Part shown: piece by piece, positions 1-6,909 of the stretch
How the letters are laid out: each line of letters begins with the position of its first letter
Numbering within the stretch: position 1 is the stretch's first letter
NCBI RefSeq assembly: GCF_017614965.1
Contig: NZ_WVUG01000056.1
Location: 1-36,690, forward strand
Direction: 5' to 3'
Length of the DNA stretch: 36,690 nucleotides
Origin: Streptomyces griseorubiginosus
GTDB taxonomy: Bacteria > Actinomycetota > Actinomycetes > Streptomycetales > Streptomycetaceae
Translations under genes and position numbers: made by a program
Notes under the pieces: model-generated
What the model was told of the DNA's origin: nothing
Seen by the model: the letters and a program-made list of their open reading frames with translations, nothing else
Database searches by the model: none

Positions 1-377
1 ACCTGGAGGTCCACCTCCGTCACCGTCAGCCCCAGCAGGTGCGTCGCCGTCGTCGCGAGTGTCGTGCGGAGGAGGGTCGCCGTCGCCGGCAGTGGTTCGG
101 CCGTCGTCGCCGCGAAGTCCGCCGTGATCCGCAGCGGTCCCGGGGGCAGGGCGCTCGGTGGGGGTGGCACGACGGGAGCCTGCGCGTCCTCCGGGTCCGT
201 CAGGGCGATGCGGAGGACGTCCAGCCGTACCCCGGACAGACCGGCGGCCGCATGCCGCAGTACCGCCGCGGCCGCCTCCTCCGCGATCCACGCGCCGTCC
301 CCCGGCTCCCCGAGCGGCAGGATCCTGCCCACCCCCAGCCGGTGCCGTACCGTCCGAGCCCATCCGTCCGCGGTCAT
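1..377 (-). CDS. Asp23-like small protein, partial (C-terminus outside window)
   Basis: Reading leftward from an ATG at 377, the frame stays open to the window edge and gives 125 residues starting MTADGWARTVRHRLGVGRIL. A GGAGGAAT element lies directly before the start, a few bases away. I recall this type of protein next to Asp23 genes in Streptomyces, where it often carries the automatic name nucleopolyhedrovirus P10 family protein, a label with no functional meaning. The last 40 visible residues (ITADFAATT then LLGLTVTEVDLQV) follow the beta-alpha-beta pattern that ends Asp23 domains, compare GLEVVEVNIAV in the divergent neighbour. I infer a diverged Asp23 paralogue transcribed away from the cluster. 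A proline-rich linker sits near residues 70-80. The truncation is due only to the window edge. Confidence 0.7.
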   Translation of the reverse strand, partial: MTADGWARTVRHRLGVGRILPLGEPGDGAWIAEEAAAAVLRHAAAGLSGVRLDVLRIALTDPEDAQAPVVPPPPSALPPGPLRITADFAATTAEPLPATATLLRTTLATTATHLLGLTVTEVDLQ

Positions 378-465
378 TCCTCCAGCCTGCCGCATCTCCG
401 GCGCGCCCCGCGGCAACCCCACTTACCGTGGTCACAGGAAGACGAACCGAAAGGGACGTACGGCG

Positions 466-963
466 ATGACCGACATGACGGAGCAGAACCGGACGAGGAC
501 CCCCACGGGCGAGAAGGACCTACCCGAGACCCCGGGGACACGCAGGGCGCAGGCGACACGGCGCGGCGGAGGAGACCCCGGCACCCGCGGCCGTACGACG
601 ATCGCCGACGGGGTCGTGGAGAAGATCGCCGGGCTGGCCGCCCGGGACGTGCTCGGCGTCCACGCCCTCGGCAGCGGACTCAGCCGCACCTTCGGCGCCG
701 TGCGCGACCGCGTGCCCGGCGGCTCGAAGTCGGTGACCCGCGGCGTGAAGGCCGAGGTCGGCGAGGTACAGACGGCGCTCGACCTGGAGATCGTCGTCGA
801 CTACGGCGTCTCGATCGCCGACGTCGCCCGCGCCGTCCGCGAGAACGTCATCGCGGCCGTGGAGCGGATGACCGGCCTCGAGGTGGTCGAGGTCAACATC
901 GCGGTGAGCGACGTGAAGCTGCCGGAGGAAGAGGACGAGGAGCCGGAGCCCCGGATCCAGTGA
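466..963 (+). CDS. Asp23/Gls24 family envelope stress protein
   Basis: 165 residues. The first 45 or so are charged and probably disordered; an Asp23 domain follows (TTIADGVVEKIAGLAARDVLG, then ALDLEIVVDYGVSIADVARA, then MTGLEVVEVNIAVSDVKL), ending in an acidic tail. Asp23/Gls24 proteins are cytoplasmic but held at the membrane by AmaP-type anchors, and are linked to cell-envelope stress in Gram-positives. The ATG at 466 was chosen over in-frame upstream starts because AAAGGGA lies 8-11 bases before it and the upstream stretch is occupied by the divergent gene. It is the first gene of a five-gene run; the next gene starts 37 bp after its stop. The Asp23 assignment is firm, the cellular role in actinomycetes is inferred. 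Confidence 0.85.
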   Translation: MTDMTEQNRTRTPTGEKDLPETPGTRRAQATRRGGGDPGTRGRTTIADGVVEKIAGLAARDVLGVHALGSGLSRTFGAVRDRVPGGSKSVTRGVKAEVGEVQTALDLEIVVDYGVSIADVARAVRENVIAAVERMTGLEVVEVNIAVSDVKLPEEEDEEPEPRIQ

Positions 964-1000
964 CCGACCGGCCTGTGGACGACCGTGAGGGGAGCACACG

Positions 1001-1186
1001 ATGAGCATGGCCGTGGTCGGCATGATCGCCGGGATGGCGCTGGGCTTCGCCGGCTACTTCGGCGGCTTCGGGGCCTTCCTGCTGGTGGCCGCCCTGGGCG
1101 CCATCGGCTTCGTCGCGGGCCGGTTCCTGGAGGGGGACCTGGAACTCGGCGACTTCTTCCGCTCCCGTGACGACCGCCGGCGGTGA
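1001..1186 (+). CDS. Small integral membrane protein, DUF2273-like
   Basis: 61 residues: two short hydrophobic segments (about residues 2-20 and 23-40, glycine-rich, AGYFGGFGAFLLVAALGAIG) followed by a charged cytoplasmic tail ending RSRDDRRR. Small two-helix membrane proteins of the DUF2273 kind sit beside Asp23 and AmaP in Firmicutes and Actinobacteria. GAGGGGAG about 6 bases upstream of the ATG is a good ribosome binding site. The stop overlaps the GTG of the next gene by 4 bp (GTGA), so translation is probably coupled. The likely role is as a membrane partner in the Asp23 assembly; the exact function is unknown. Confidence 0.75.
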   Translation: MSMAVVGMIAGMALGFAGYFGGFGAFLLVAALGAIGFVAGRFLEGDLELGDFFRSRDDRRR

Positions 1187-1566
1187 CGGGCGTGAGCGAC
1201 GGCGTCGGTGAACTGGGCAGAGCCCCGACCGCCGTCGCGCCGGGGGAGCGCGGCGCGACCAGGATCGCCGACCGGGTCGTCTCGAAGATCGCCGCCGAGG
1301 CGGCCCGCGAGGCGCTCGCCGACCAGTCGGACGAGGCGTCACACCCCTACGCGACGGTCGTCGTCCACCACCGCACCGCCCACATCCGTCTCCATCTCGA
1401 ACTCGACTATCCCTGCGACATCGGCGCCCGGTGCGCGGATGTGCGTCGACATGTCGCTTCCCGGGTACGCGCTTTGGTGGGCATGGAGGTGCCGGAGGTC
1501 GCCGTCCACGTGGAGCGGCTGCATCTGACCCCGGCGCACGGCGCGGCACAGGGGAGGACGCGATGA
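1183..1566 (+). CDS. Second Asp23-like protein
   Basis: 127 residues from a GTG that overlaps the previous stop. The core TRIADRVVSKIAAEAAREAL matches the opening helix of the Asp23 domain in the gene at 466. The middle (ATVVVHHRTAHIRLHLELDY) and end (GMEVPEVAVHVERLHL) reproduce the beta strands and final helix-strand of the fold. It is therefore a diverged paralogue within the same operon. It overlaps the next gene by 4 bp (ATGA). Such short versions are often left as hypothetical; I infer that it co-assembles with the larger Asp23 protein. Confidence 0.75.
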   Translation: MTGVSDGVGELGRAPTAVAPGERGATRIADRVVSKIAAEAAREALADQSDEASHPYATVVVHHRTAHIRLHLELDYPCDIGARCADVRRHVASRVRALVGMEVPEVAVHVERLHLTPAHGAAQGRTR

Positions 1567-2204
1567 GCGAGCCCCAGGGCTCGGAGGGCACCACACAACG
1601 ACTGCCGGTCATCGAGCGGGCACCGGAGGCACCACCGCCCCCGGTCGTCGGCGACCACGGCCCCGAGGGCCGCTTCTGGTCCGCGCGCCGCGTCCCCGCG
1701 GCCGTCGTGGCGCTGCTGGTCCTCGCCGTCGCGGGCCTGTTCCTGTACGACGTCGCGGCCGTACGGGCGCACCGGCCCGCGATGGCCTGGCGCCGCGGAC
1801 TGGCCCACCAGCTCGCGCACCGCCCCCTCGACGACACCTGGGTCCTCCTCGGTGCCTCGGTCGCCGCCGCTGTCGGCGTCTGGCTGATCGTGCTGGCGGC
1901 CACGCCCGGACTGCGCGGCGTCCTGCCGATGCGGCGCGTCCACCCCGACGTCCACGCCGGACTGCACCGGGAGGCCGCGGCCCTGGTGCTGCGCGACCGT
2001 GCCATGGAGATCGCCGGCGTCCAGTCGGCGCGGGTCAGGGTGGGCCGCTCGCGGGCCGAGGTCCGCGCCGTCTCGCACTTCCGCGAACTGGACGAGGTAC
2101 AGGAGGACCTGGAGGCCGCGCTGGGTGCCGCGATCAACGGCATGGGGCTCTCGCGTCCGCCCACGCTGCATGTCCATGTACGGCGCCTCGGGCGGAAGGG
2201 GTGA
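1563..2204 (+). CDS. DUF6286-type membrane protein with Asp23-like C-terminal domain
   Basis: 213 residues. After a proline-rich cytoplasmic N-terminus come two predicted membrane segments (about residues 43-62, VVALLVLAVAGLFLYDVAAV, and 96-116, WVLLGASVAAAVGVWLIVLA) and a soluble C-terminal domain. That domain contains VQSARVRVGRSRAEVRAVSH and ends TLHVHVRRLGRKG, again the strand-helix-strand pattern of Asp23. The ATG at 1563 overlaps the preceding stop and the final TGA overlaps the GTG of amaP, so it is embedded in a translationally coupled operon. DUF6286 is my recollection of the family name for this Streptomyces protein. Role inferred: a second membrane anchor in the Asp23 complex. Confidence 0.75.
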   Translation: MSEPQGSEGTTQRLPVIERAPEAPPPPVVGDHGPEGRFWSARRVPAAVVALLVLAVAGLFLYDVAAVRAHRPAMAWRRGLAHQLAHRPLDDTWVLLGASVAAAVGVWLIVLAATPGLRGVLPMRRVHPDVHAGLHREAAALVLRDRAMEIAGVQSARVRVGRSRAEVRAVSHFRELDEVQEDLEAALGAAINGMGLSRPPTLHVHVRRLGRKG

Positions 2205-2788
2205 GGGCGGTGCTGAGGATCGTCAACCGTGTACTGATCGGGGTCGTGGGCCTCGCCCTGCTGGCCCTGGGCGGCTCCGTCCTGGCCGTCGGGCTGGGCG
2301 CGAACCCGCCGGCCTGGTGGATCCACGACGGCCGCCACGACGTCCTGCTGAGCGACGCCGAGCGCACCCGCTGGGAGGGCCACGGCTGGTGGTGGCCGAC
2401 GGTGCTCGGCGCCCTCGCCGTCCTCGTCCTGCTCGCCCTGTGGTGGCTGGCCGCGGTGCTGCGCCGGCGCAGGCTGGGGGAGGTCCTGGTGGACACCGGC
2501 GACAGCGAGGGGGCCCTGCTGCGGGGCCGGGCCCTGGAGGGCGTCCTGGCGAACGAGGCCGCGGAGCCGGACGGCGTCGCCCACGCCCACGCCCACCTCA
2601 CCGGCCGCCGCACGGCCCCGCAGGCCCGCGTCCAGCTCCTCCTGGAGCCGCACGTGGACCCCTCCTGGGCCCTCCACCACCTGACGACCCGGGCCCTGAC
2701 CCACGCCCGGGACTCGGCGGCCCTGACCGCCCTCCCGGCGGAGGTCCGGCTGAAGGCCGTCAAGCACCGTGCCGAGAGGGTCAGTTGA
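2201..2788 (+). CDS. amaP: Alkaline shock response membrane anchor protein AmaP
   Basis: 195 residues from a GTG overlapping the previous stop. Two membrane helices flank a short loop: about residues 5-30 (IGVVGLALLALGGSVLAVGL) and 66-90 (VLGALAVLVLLALWWLAAVL), followed by RRRR. This is the AmaP topology, in which the hairpin anchors Asp23 to the membrane through the cytoplasmic C-terminal region. The last third (residues about 130-195) is a degenerate Asp23-like domain. The 3' end is the source of two additional tandem copies downstream, which are out of frame with this gene. It closes the five-gene operon. Confidence 0.75.
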   Translation: MRAVLRIVNRVLIGVVGLALLALGGSVLAVGLGANPPAWWIHDGRHDVLLSDAERTRWEGHGWWWPTVLGALAVLVLLALWWLAAVLRRRRLGEVLVDTGDSEGALLRGRALEGVLANEAAEPDGVAHAHAHLTGRRTAPQARVQLLLEPHVDPSWALHHLTTRALTHARDSAALTALPAEVRLKAVKHRAERVS

Positions 2789-3141
2789 GTGGCGGAAGCC
2801 CTCAGGAGCCGTTGCCGCGTTCCGGTCCTGGGTTTGGCCTGCACCACCTGTCGGCCCGGGCCCGGACCTACGCCCGTGGCTCGGCGGCCTTGGTCGCCCT
2901 CCCGGCGGAGGTCCGGTTGAAGGCCGTCAAGTACCGTGCGGAGAGGGTCAGTTGAGTGGCGGAAGCCCTCAGGAGCCGTTGCCGCGTTCCGGTCCTGGGT
3001 TTGGCCTGCACCACCTGACGACCGGGCCCGGACCTACGCCCGTGGCTCGGCGGCCTTGGTCGCCCTCCCGGCGGAGGTCCGGTTGAAGGCCGTCAAGCAC
3101 CGTGCGGAGAGGGTCAGTTGAGTGGCGGAAGCCCTCAGAAG
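2663..3141. repeat. Tandem duplication of the amaP/SDR convergent gene junction (3 copies, 166-167 bp unit)
   Basis: The block from inside the amaP 3' end (near 2663) through its stop and into the tail of the opposite gene recurs. The shared string GGTCAGTTGAGTGGCGGAAG falls at about 2779, 2946 and 3112, periods of 167 and 166 bp. Copies 2 and 3 are nearly identical and differ from copy 1 more substantially, so copy 1 split off earlier. Each unit holds about 40 codons of amaP (ending ALPAEVRLKAV...RAERVS and TGA), about 17 bp of intergenic DNA, and some 20 bp resembling the last codons of the convergent SDR gene. The 346-bp gap 2789-3134 contains nothing else I can identify. The units are not a multiple of 3 and do not extend the amaP protein. 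Confidence 0.9.
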
Positions 3142-3890
3142 CCGTGCCGCATTCCGCCGTCCACGGGAAGCATGACGCCCGTCAGATAGGACGCGGCGGG
3201 CGACAGCAGGAACGCCGCCGCCCGTCCGAACTCCTCCGGCGTGCCGTAACGCCGCAGCGGGATACGGGACTCGTGCGCGGCCCGCGTGGCCTCCGGGTCC
3301 GCGGACATCCCGTCCAGCTCGCGCACCCGGTCCGTGTCGATGCGGGAGGGGAGCAGGCCCACGACCCGGATGCCCCGCGGCCCGAGCTCGTCCGCGAGGG
3401 ACTTGGCGAAACCGGCGAGACCGGGCCGCAGCCCGTTGGAGATCGTCAGCCCCGGAATCGGCTCGTACACCGACGCCGACAGCACGAACCCGATGACACC
3501 CCCGGCCTCCAGCTCCGCGGACGCCGCCCGGGCCAGCCGCACCGCCCCGAGGAAGACCGACTCGAACGCCGTCCGCCACTGCTCGTCCGTGTTGTCGGCG
3601 ACGAACCCCGGAGCGGGCCCGCCCACGCTCACCAGAACGCCGTCGAACCGCCCGAACCGCTCCCGCGCCACCGCGATCAGCCGCGCGGCCGCCTCCGGAT
3701 CGGCGTTGTCGACGGCCACCCCCACGGCGTCGGGCCCCAGTTCGGCCGCCGCGTCGGCGGCCCGCTTCTCGTCCCTGCCGGTCAGCACCACCTTCGCCCC
3801 GTCGGCGACAAGCTCCCGCGCCGCCGCGTTGCCGAGGCCCCGCGTGGCTCCCGTGACGACGTACACCCGGTCCTTCAGTCCAAGATCCAT
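3135..3890 (-). CDS. SDR-family protein lacking the YxxxK active-site pair
   Basis: 251 residues. The nucleotide-binding motif is clear, TGATRGLG at residues 13-20, with GRD at 38-40 suggesting NADP(H), and the protein ends TGVMLPVDGGMRHGF like a classical 3-oxoacyl reductase. The usual NNAG is replaced by SVGGPAPG. The catalytic Ser is present (VLSAS, 138/140), but the Tyr and Lys 13 and 17 residues later are Ser151 and Arg155 (ISNGLRPGLAG). This substitution may mark a distinct SDR branch rather than a broken gene, since the rest is well conserved. The ATG at 3890 lies only 5 bases after the GH15 stop, with AGGATAGGGG just before it, so the two genes probably share a transcript. Substrate unknown. 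Confidence 0.8.
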   Translation of the reverse strand: MDLGLKDRVYVVTGATRGLGNAAARELVADGAKVVLTGRDEKRAADAAAELGPDAVGVAVDNADPEAAARLIAVARERFGRFDGVLVSVGGPAPGFVADNTDEQWRTAFESVFLGAVRLARAASAELEAGGVIGFVLSASVYEPIPGLTISNGLRPGLAGFAKSLADELGPRGIRVVGLLPSRIDTDRVRELDGMSADPEATRAAHESRIPLRRYGTPEEFGRAAAFLLSPAASYLTGVMLPVDGGMRHGF

Positions 3891-3895
3891 GGCCC

Positions 3896-5716
3896 CTATC
3901 CTGCCTCGCCCGTGCCGAACAGGGCGAGGGCGGTGTTCACCAGACCGACGTGACTGAAGGCCTGCGGGACGTTGCCGAGCTGGCGGCGGGCCACGGGGTC
4001 GTACTCCTCGGACAGCAGCCCCACGTCGTTGCAGAGCCCCACCAGCCGCTCGAACAGCTCGCGCGCCTCCTCGGTGCGGCCCGTCATCTGCAGCGCGTCC
4101 GCCAGCCAGAACGAGCACACCAGGAACGTGCCCTCGTCACCGGGCAGCCCGTCGACGGTCGTCTCGTCCAGGCTGTAGCGGCGCAGGAAGCCGTGGTGCT
4201 CCAGGTCCTCGCGGATCGCGTCGATCGTGCCGAGCACCCGTGGATCCTCCGGCGGCAGGAAGCCCACGCGCGGGATGAGCAGCAGCGCCGCGTCGAGTTC
4301 GCGCGAGCCGTAGGACTGCGTGAAGGTGTTCCGCTCCCTGTCGAAGCCCTTCTCGCACACCTCCCGGTGCACCTCGTCGCGCAGCGCGCGCCAGCCGTCG
4401 AGGTCGCCGTCCAGCCCGGGGTTCTCCTCCAGGGTGCGCACGGCCCGGTCGGCGGCCACCCACACCATGACCTTCGAGTGCACGAAGTGCCGCCGGCCGC
4501 CGCGCACCTCCCACAGCCCCTCGTCCGGCTGCCGCCACTCGTCCCGCAGCCAGTCCATCAGAGCCACCTGGATCGCCCACATGTGCGGCCTGGTCGACAG
4601 CCCCGAGCTCCGGGCCAGGTACAGCGAGTCCATGACCTCGCCGTACACGTCCAGCTGGAGCTGGGTGTAGGCGTCGTTGCCGATCCGCACGGGTGTGGAG
4701 CCGGCGAAGCCGGACAGCCACGGCAGCTCGACCTCGGGCAGCCGCCGCTCGCCCGCGAGACCGTACATGATCTGCAGGTCGGCCGGGTCGCCGGCCACCG
4801 CGCGCAGCAGCCAGTCGCGCCAGGCCTCGGCCTCCTCGCGGTAGCCCGCGGACAGTCCAACGTTCAGCGTGAGGGTCGAGTCGCGCAGCCAGCAGTAGCG
4901 GTAGTCCCAGTTGCGGACGCCGCCCACCTCCTCCGGGAGCGAGGTGGTGGCGGCGGCCACGATGCCGCCGGTGGGACGGTAGGTGAGGGCCTTGAGGGTG
5001 ATCAGGGAGCGGACGACGGTGTCGCGGTGCGGGCCGTCGTAACGGCAGCGCCCCGCCCACTCCCGCCAGTCGCGGACGCTGGTGCGCAGGGCCTTGTGCG
5101 GGTTGATGCGCGGCGGAGGCGACTCGTACGAGGGGTGCCAGCCGAGTACGAACGCGACCTGCCCGCCCTCCTCGACGGTGAACTCGGAGTGCGTGCCGAA
5201 GTCCTCACCCCAGGTGTGCACGTCCGGTTCGCTGCGCAGCCACACCGCGTCCGGGCCGGCGACGGCCACCCGCTCCTCGCCGGACCGGTGCACCCAGGGC
5301 ACGATCGAGCCGTAGTCGAAGCGCAGGCGCAGGGTGCTGCGGACGGTCACCCGGCCGCCGAGGCCCTCCACGATGCGGACGAGGTGGGGGGTGCGGTCCC
5401 GCTCGGGCATGAAGTCGGTGACGCGGACCGCGCCCTCGCCGGTCTCCCACTCCGTGTCGAGGACGAGGGTGTCGTGCCGGTAGGCGCGCCGGGTGCAGGG
5501 TCCCTCGGCGTCCTTGGGGGCGATGCGCCAGTGACCGTTGTCCTCGTCGCCGAGCAGCCTGGCGAAGCAGGCCGCGGAGTCGAAGCGGGGCAGGCACAGC
5601 CAGTCGACGGAGCCGTCGAGGCCGACCAGTGCGGCCGTCTGTTCGTCGCCGATCAGGGCGTAGTCCTCGATACGCGGGTGCACGCTGTGCGGGTTCCCGG
5701 CGGCGTCGGCCGACAA
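3896..5716 (-). CDS. Glycoside hydrolase family 15 protein (trehalase/glucoamylase type)
   Basis: 606 residues, normal length for the single-chain bacterial GH15 group with an N-terminal beta-sandwich and C-terminal (alpha/alpha)6 barrel. Opening motif RIEDYALIGDEQTAALV, then GSVDWLCLPRFDS. In the barrel GGVRNWDYRYCWLRDS is the substrate-binding signature, GLWEVRGG carries the probable general acid Glu, and LLSEEYDP near the end carries the probable base. Relatives in mycobacteria and Streptomyces hydrolyse trehalose; others act on glucans, so trehalase is the best guess. No signal peptide is visible, which implies a cytoplasmic enzyme. The start is uncertain: TTG at 5716 gives the longest frame, but a GTG at codon 12 (before HPRIEDYAL) is as plausible because neither has a convincing ribosome site. 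Confidence 0.88.
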   Translation of the reverse strand: MSADAAGNPHSVHPRIEDYALIGDEQTAALVGLDGSVDWLCLPRFDSAACFARLLGDEDNGHWRIAPKDAEGPCTRRAYRHDTLVLDTEWETGEGAVRVTDFMPERDRTPHLVRIVEGLGGRVTVRSTLRLRFDYGSIVPWVHRSGEERVAVAGPDAVWLRSEPDVHTWGEDFGTHSEFTVEEGGQVAFVLGWHPSYESPPPRINPHKALRTSVRDWREWAGRCRYDGPHRDTVVRSLITLKALTYRPTGGIVAAATTSLPEEVGGVRNWDYRYCWLRDSTLTLNVGLSAGYREEAEAWRDWLLRAVAGDPADLQIMYGLAGERRLPEVELPWLSGFAGSTPVRIGNDAYTQLQLDVYGEVMDSLYLARSSGLSTRPHMWAIQVALMDWLRDEWRQPDEGLWEVRGGRRHFVHSKVMVWVAADRAVRTLEENPGLDGDLDGWRALRDEVHREVCEKGFDRERNTFTQSYGSRELDAALLLIPRVGFLPPEDPRVLGTIDAIREDLEHHGFLRRYSLDETTVDGLPGDEGTFLVCSFWLADALQMTGRTEEARELFERLVGLCNDVGLLSEEYDPVARRQLGNVPQAFSHVGLVNTALALFGTGEAG

Positions 5717-5754
5717 TCAAGGGCTGACCCGGGCGGGTGAGCCGGGCCGGTGCC

Positions 5755-6546
5755 TCACACGGAGGCCGGTTCGGCCTCCGTCTCGGACTCCTTCGCCGCC
5801 TCGGCCCGGTCCCGGCGCTCACGCTTGACCAGCACCCACCAGCCGTAGGGGACACCGGCCGCGAACAGCCACCACTGGATCATGTACGCGTAGTTCAGCG
5901 GGGCGTCTTCCTTGCCCGGGTCGGAGATCTGCTCCGGGGTGTCGCCCTTCGGATCGGGAGCCGTCTGCTGGATGTAGCCGCCGAGCACCTCGGCGCCGAG
6001 ACGGCGGGCCTGCTCCTCGCTGTTGATCAGCATGATCTGGCGGGGCGGCAGCCCCTTGAGGTCCTTGATGCCGCTGGCCGCGGTCGTCTCGTCGGGCATC
6101 AGCCGCCCGGAGATCGTCACCGTGCCGGCGGGCGGCGCGGGCACCTTGGGGAACGTGGTCTGGCTCGGCCCGTCGGAGGGGATCCAGCCCCGGTTGACCA
6201 GCAGCACCTTGCCGTCGGTGAGCACGAACGGGGTCAGGACGTGGTAGCCGACCTCGTCGTCGGAGTTGGTGCGGCGGCGGACGACGACCTCGTCCCTGGT
6301 GTCGAAGTGACCTTTCGCCGTGACCGTGCGGTAGCGGTCGTGCCTGGTCACGGTGTGTCCCGGCGAGGTCAGCTCCTCGGCCGGCACCGGCTTGGCGTGC
6401 AGCGCGTCGGAGACCAGCTGGTTGCGGGCGCTGCGCTCCTCGTAGCGGTGCATCTGCCAGATGCCCAGCCTGATCATCGTGGGGATGAGCAGCAGGGCGA
6501 CCAGCGTGAGGATCACCCACTGCCGGGTCAACAGGAAGCGGTACAC
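5755..6546 (-). CDS. SURF1 family cytochrome oxidase biogenesis protein
   Basis: 263 residues with the SURF1 plan: an N-terminal membrane helix (LTLVALLLIPTMIRLGIWQ) followed by MHRYEER, a large extracytoplasmic domain containing NRGWIPSDG, and a second helix near the C-terminus introduced by NYAYMIQWWLFA. SURF1 helps insert heme a or assemble subunit I of aa3-type oxidases. The GTG at 6546 begins VYRFLLTRQWVIL and fits family starts; longer upstream codons would run through the neighbouring gene. A perfect 11-bp stem ends exactly at this start codon (separate entry). A glutamate-rich tail closes the protein. It lies 49 bp downstream of the small zinc protein gene and upstream of GH15, all on the same strand. 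Confidence 0.88.
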   Translation of the reverse strand: MYRFLLTRQWVILTLVALLLIPTMIRLGIWQMHRYEERSARNQLVSDALHAKPVPAEELTSPGHTVTRHDRYRTVTAKGHFDTRDEVVVRRRTNSDDEVGYHVLTPFVLTDGKVLLVNRGWIPSDGPSQTTFPKVPAPPAGTVTISGRLMPDETTAASGIKDLKGLPPRQIMLINSEEQARRLGAEVLGGYIQQTAPDPKGDTPEQISDPGKEDAPLNYAYMIQWWLFAAGVPYGWWVLVKRERRDRAEAAKESETEAEPASV

Positions 6547-6574
6547 CCCACGACCGTACAACTCGGTCGTGGGG
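6546..6574 (-). promoter_or_regulatory. Perfect 11-bp hairpin abutting the SURF1 start codon
   Basis: On the plus strand CCCCACGACCG (6546-6556), a 7-nt loop and CGGTCGTGGGG (6564-6574) pair perfectly. Read in the direction of SURF1 transcription, the stem finishes on the first G of the GTG start, so the ribosome-binding region lies inside the stem. It could be a terminator of the upstream zinc-protein gene or a fold that limits SURF1 translation. No T-run follows, and Streptomyces terminators often lack one. Confidence 0.55.
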
Positions 6575-6595
6575 CGCACGCACGCGGGTGGCGGG

Positions 6596-6829
6596 TCACA
6601 CCTTGTCGACGATCCCCGTCTTCCCGGCCTCGCGGGCGCAGTGGGCACCGCAGAACCACTGGTTCCCGACCTCGACGCCCTGCCCGATGATCTGCACCCG
6701 GCAGTGCTCGCAGACGGGGGCCATGCGATGGATCGCACAGGAGAAGCAGTCGAACACATGGACGGCGCCCTGTGCGTGCACCTCGAAGGTCATTCCGTAG
6801 TCATTGCCGCAAACTTCGCATTTCGCCAT
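6596..6829 (-). CDS. Small cysteine-rich zinc-binding protein (metallothionein/LIM-like)
   Basis: 77 residues. Cysteine and histidine pairs are spaced as in two zinc knuckles: CEVCGNDY at residues 4-7, CFSCAIH in the middle, then CEHC and FCGAHCAREAG. I recall the sequence as strongly conserved in Streptomyces, sometimes annotated as prokaryotic metallothionein or as hypothetical. The ATG at 6829 was chosen because MAKCEVC is the conserved beginning. It sits between the exonuclease gene (80 bp upstream) and SURF1 on the same strand. Function unknown; metal binding or a protein-protein adaptor role is inferred from the Cys/His layout only. Confidence 0.75.
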   Translation of the reverse strand: MAKCEVCGNDYGMTFEVHAQGAVHVFDCFSCAIHRMAPVCEHCRVQIIGQGVEVGNQWFCGAHCAREAGKTGIVDKV

Positions 6830-6909
6830 GCGCCACAGGGTGAGCCGCCACCGCCGTGGGGGCGAGTCGGCGGTGGGCGAGTCGCCGCGCAATCACCCGT
6901 CCGTACGGG

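Noticed and set aside
893..2767. 624-codon minus-strand frame over the Asp23 cluster
   Set aside because: Shadow frame; the plus strand has five overlapping genes with consistent families.
2769..3121. Short frames in the duplicated amaP junction as separate genes
   Set aside because: They are fragments of the duplicated 3' end with no start signal and no independent family.
3950..5740. Long open frame on the plus strand opposite GH15
   Set aside because: No family-like motifs, composition typical of the antisense of high-GC codons, while the minus strand encodes a complete GH15 enzyme.
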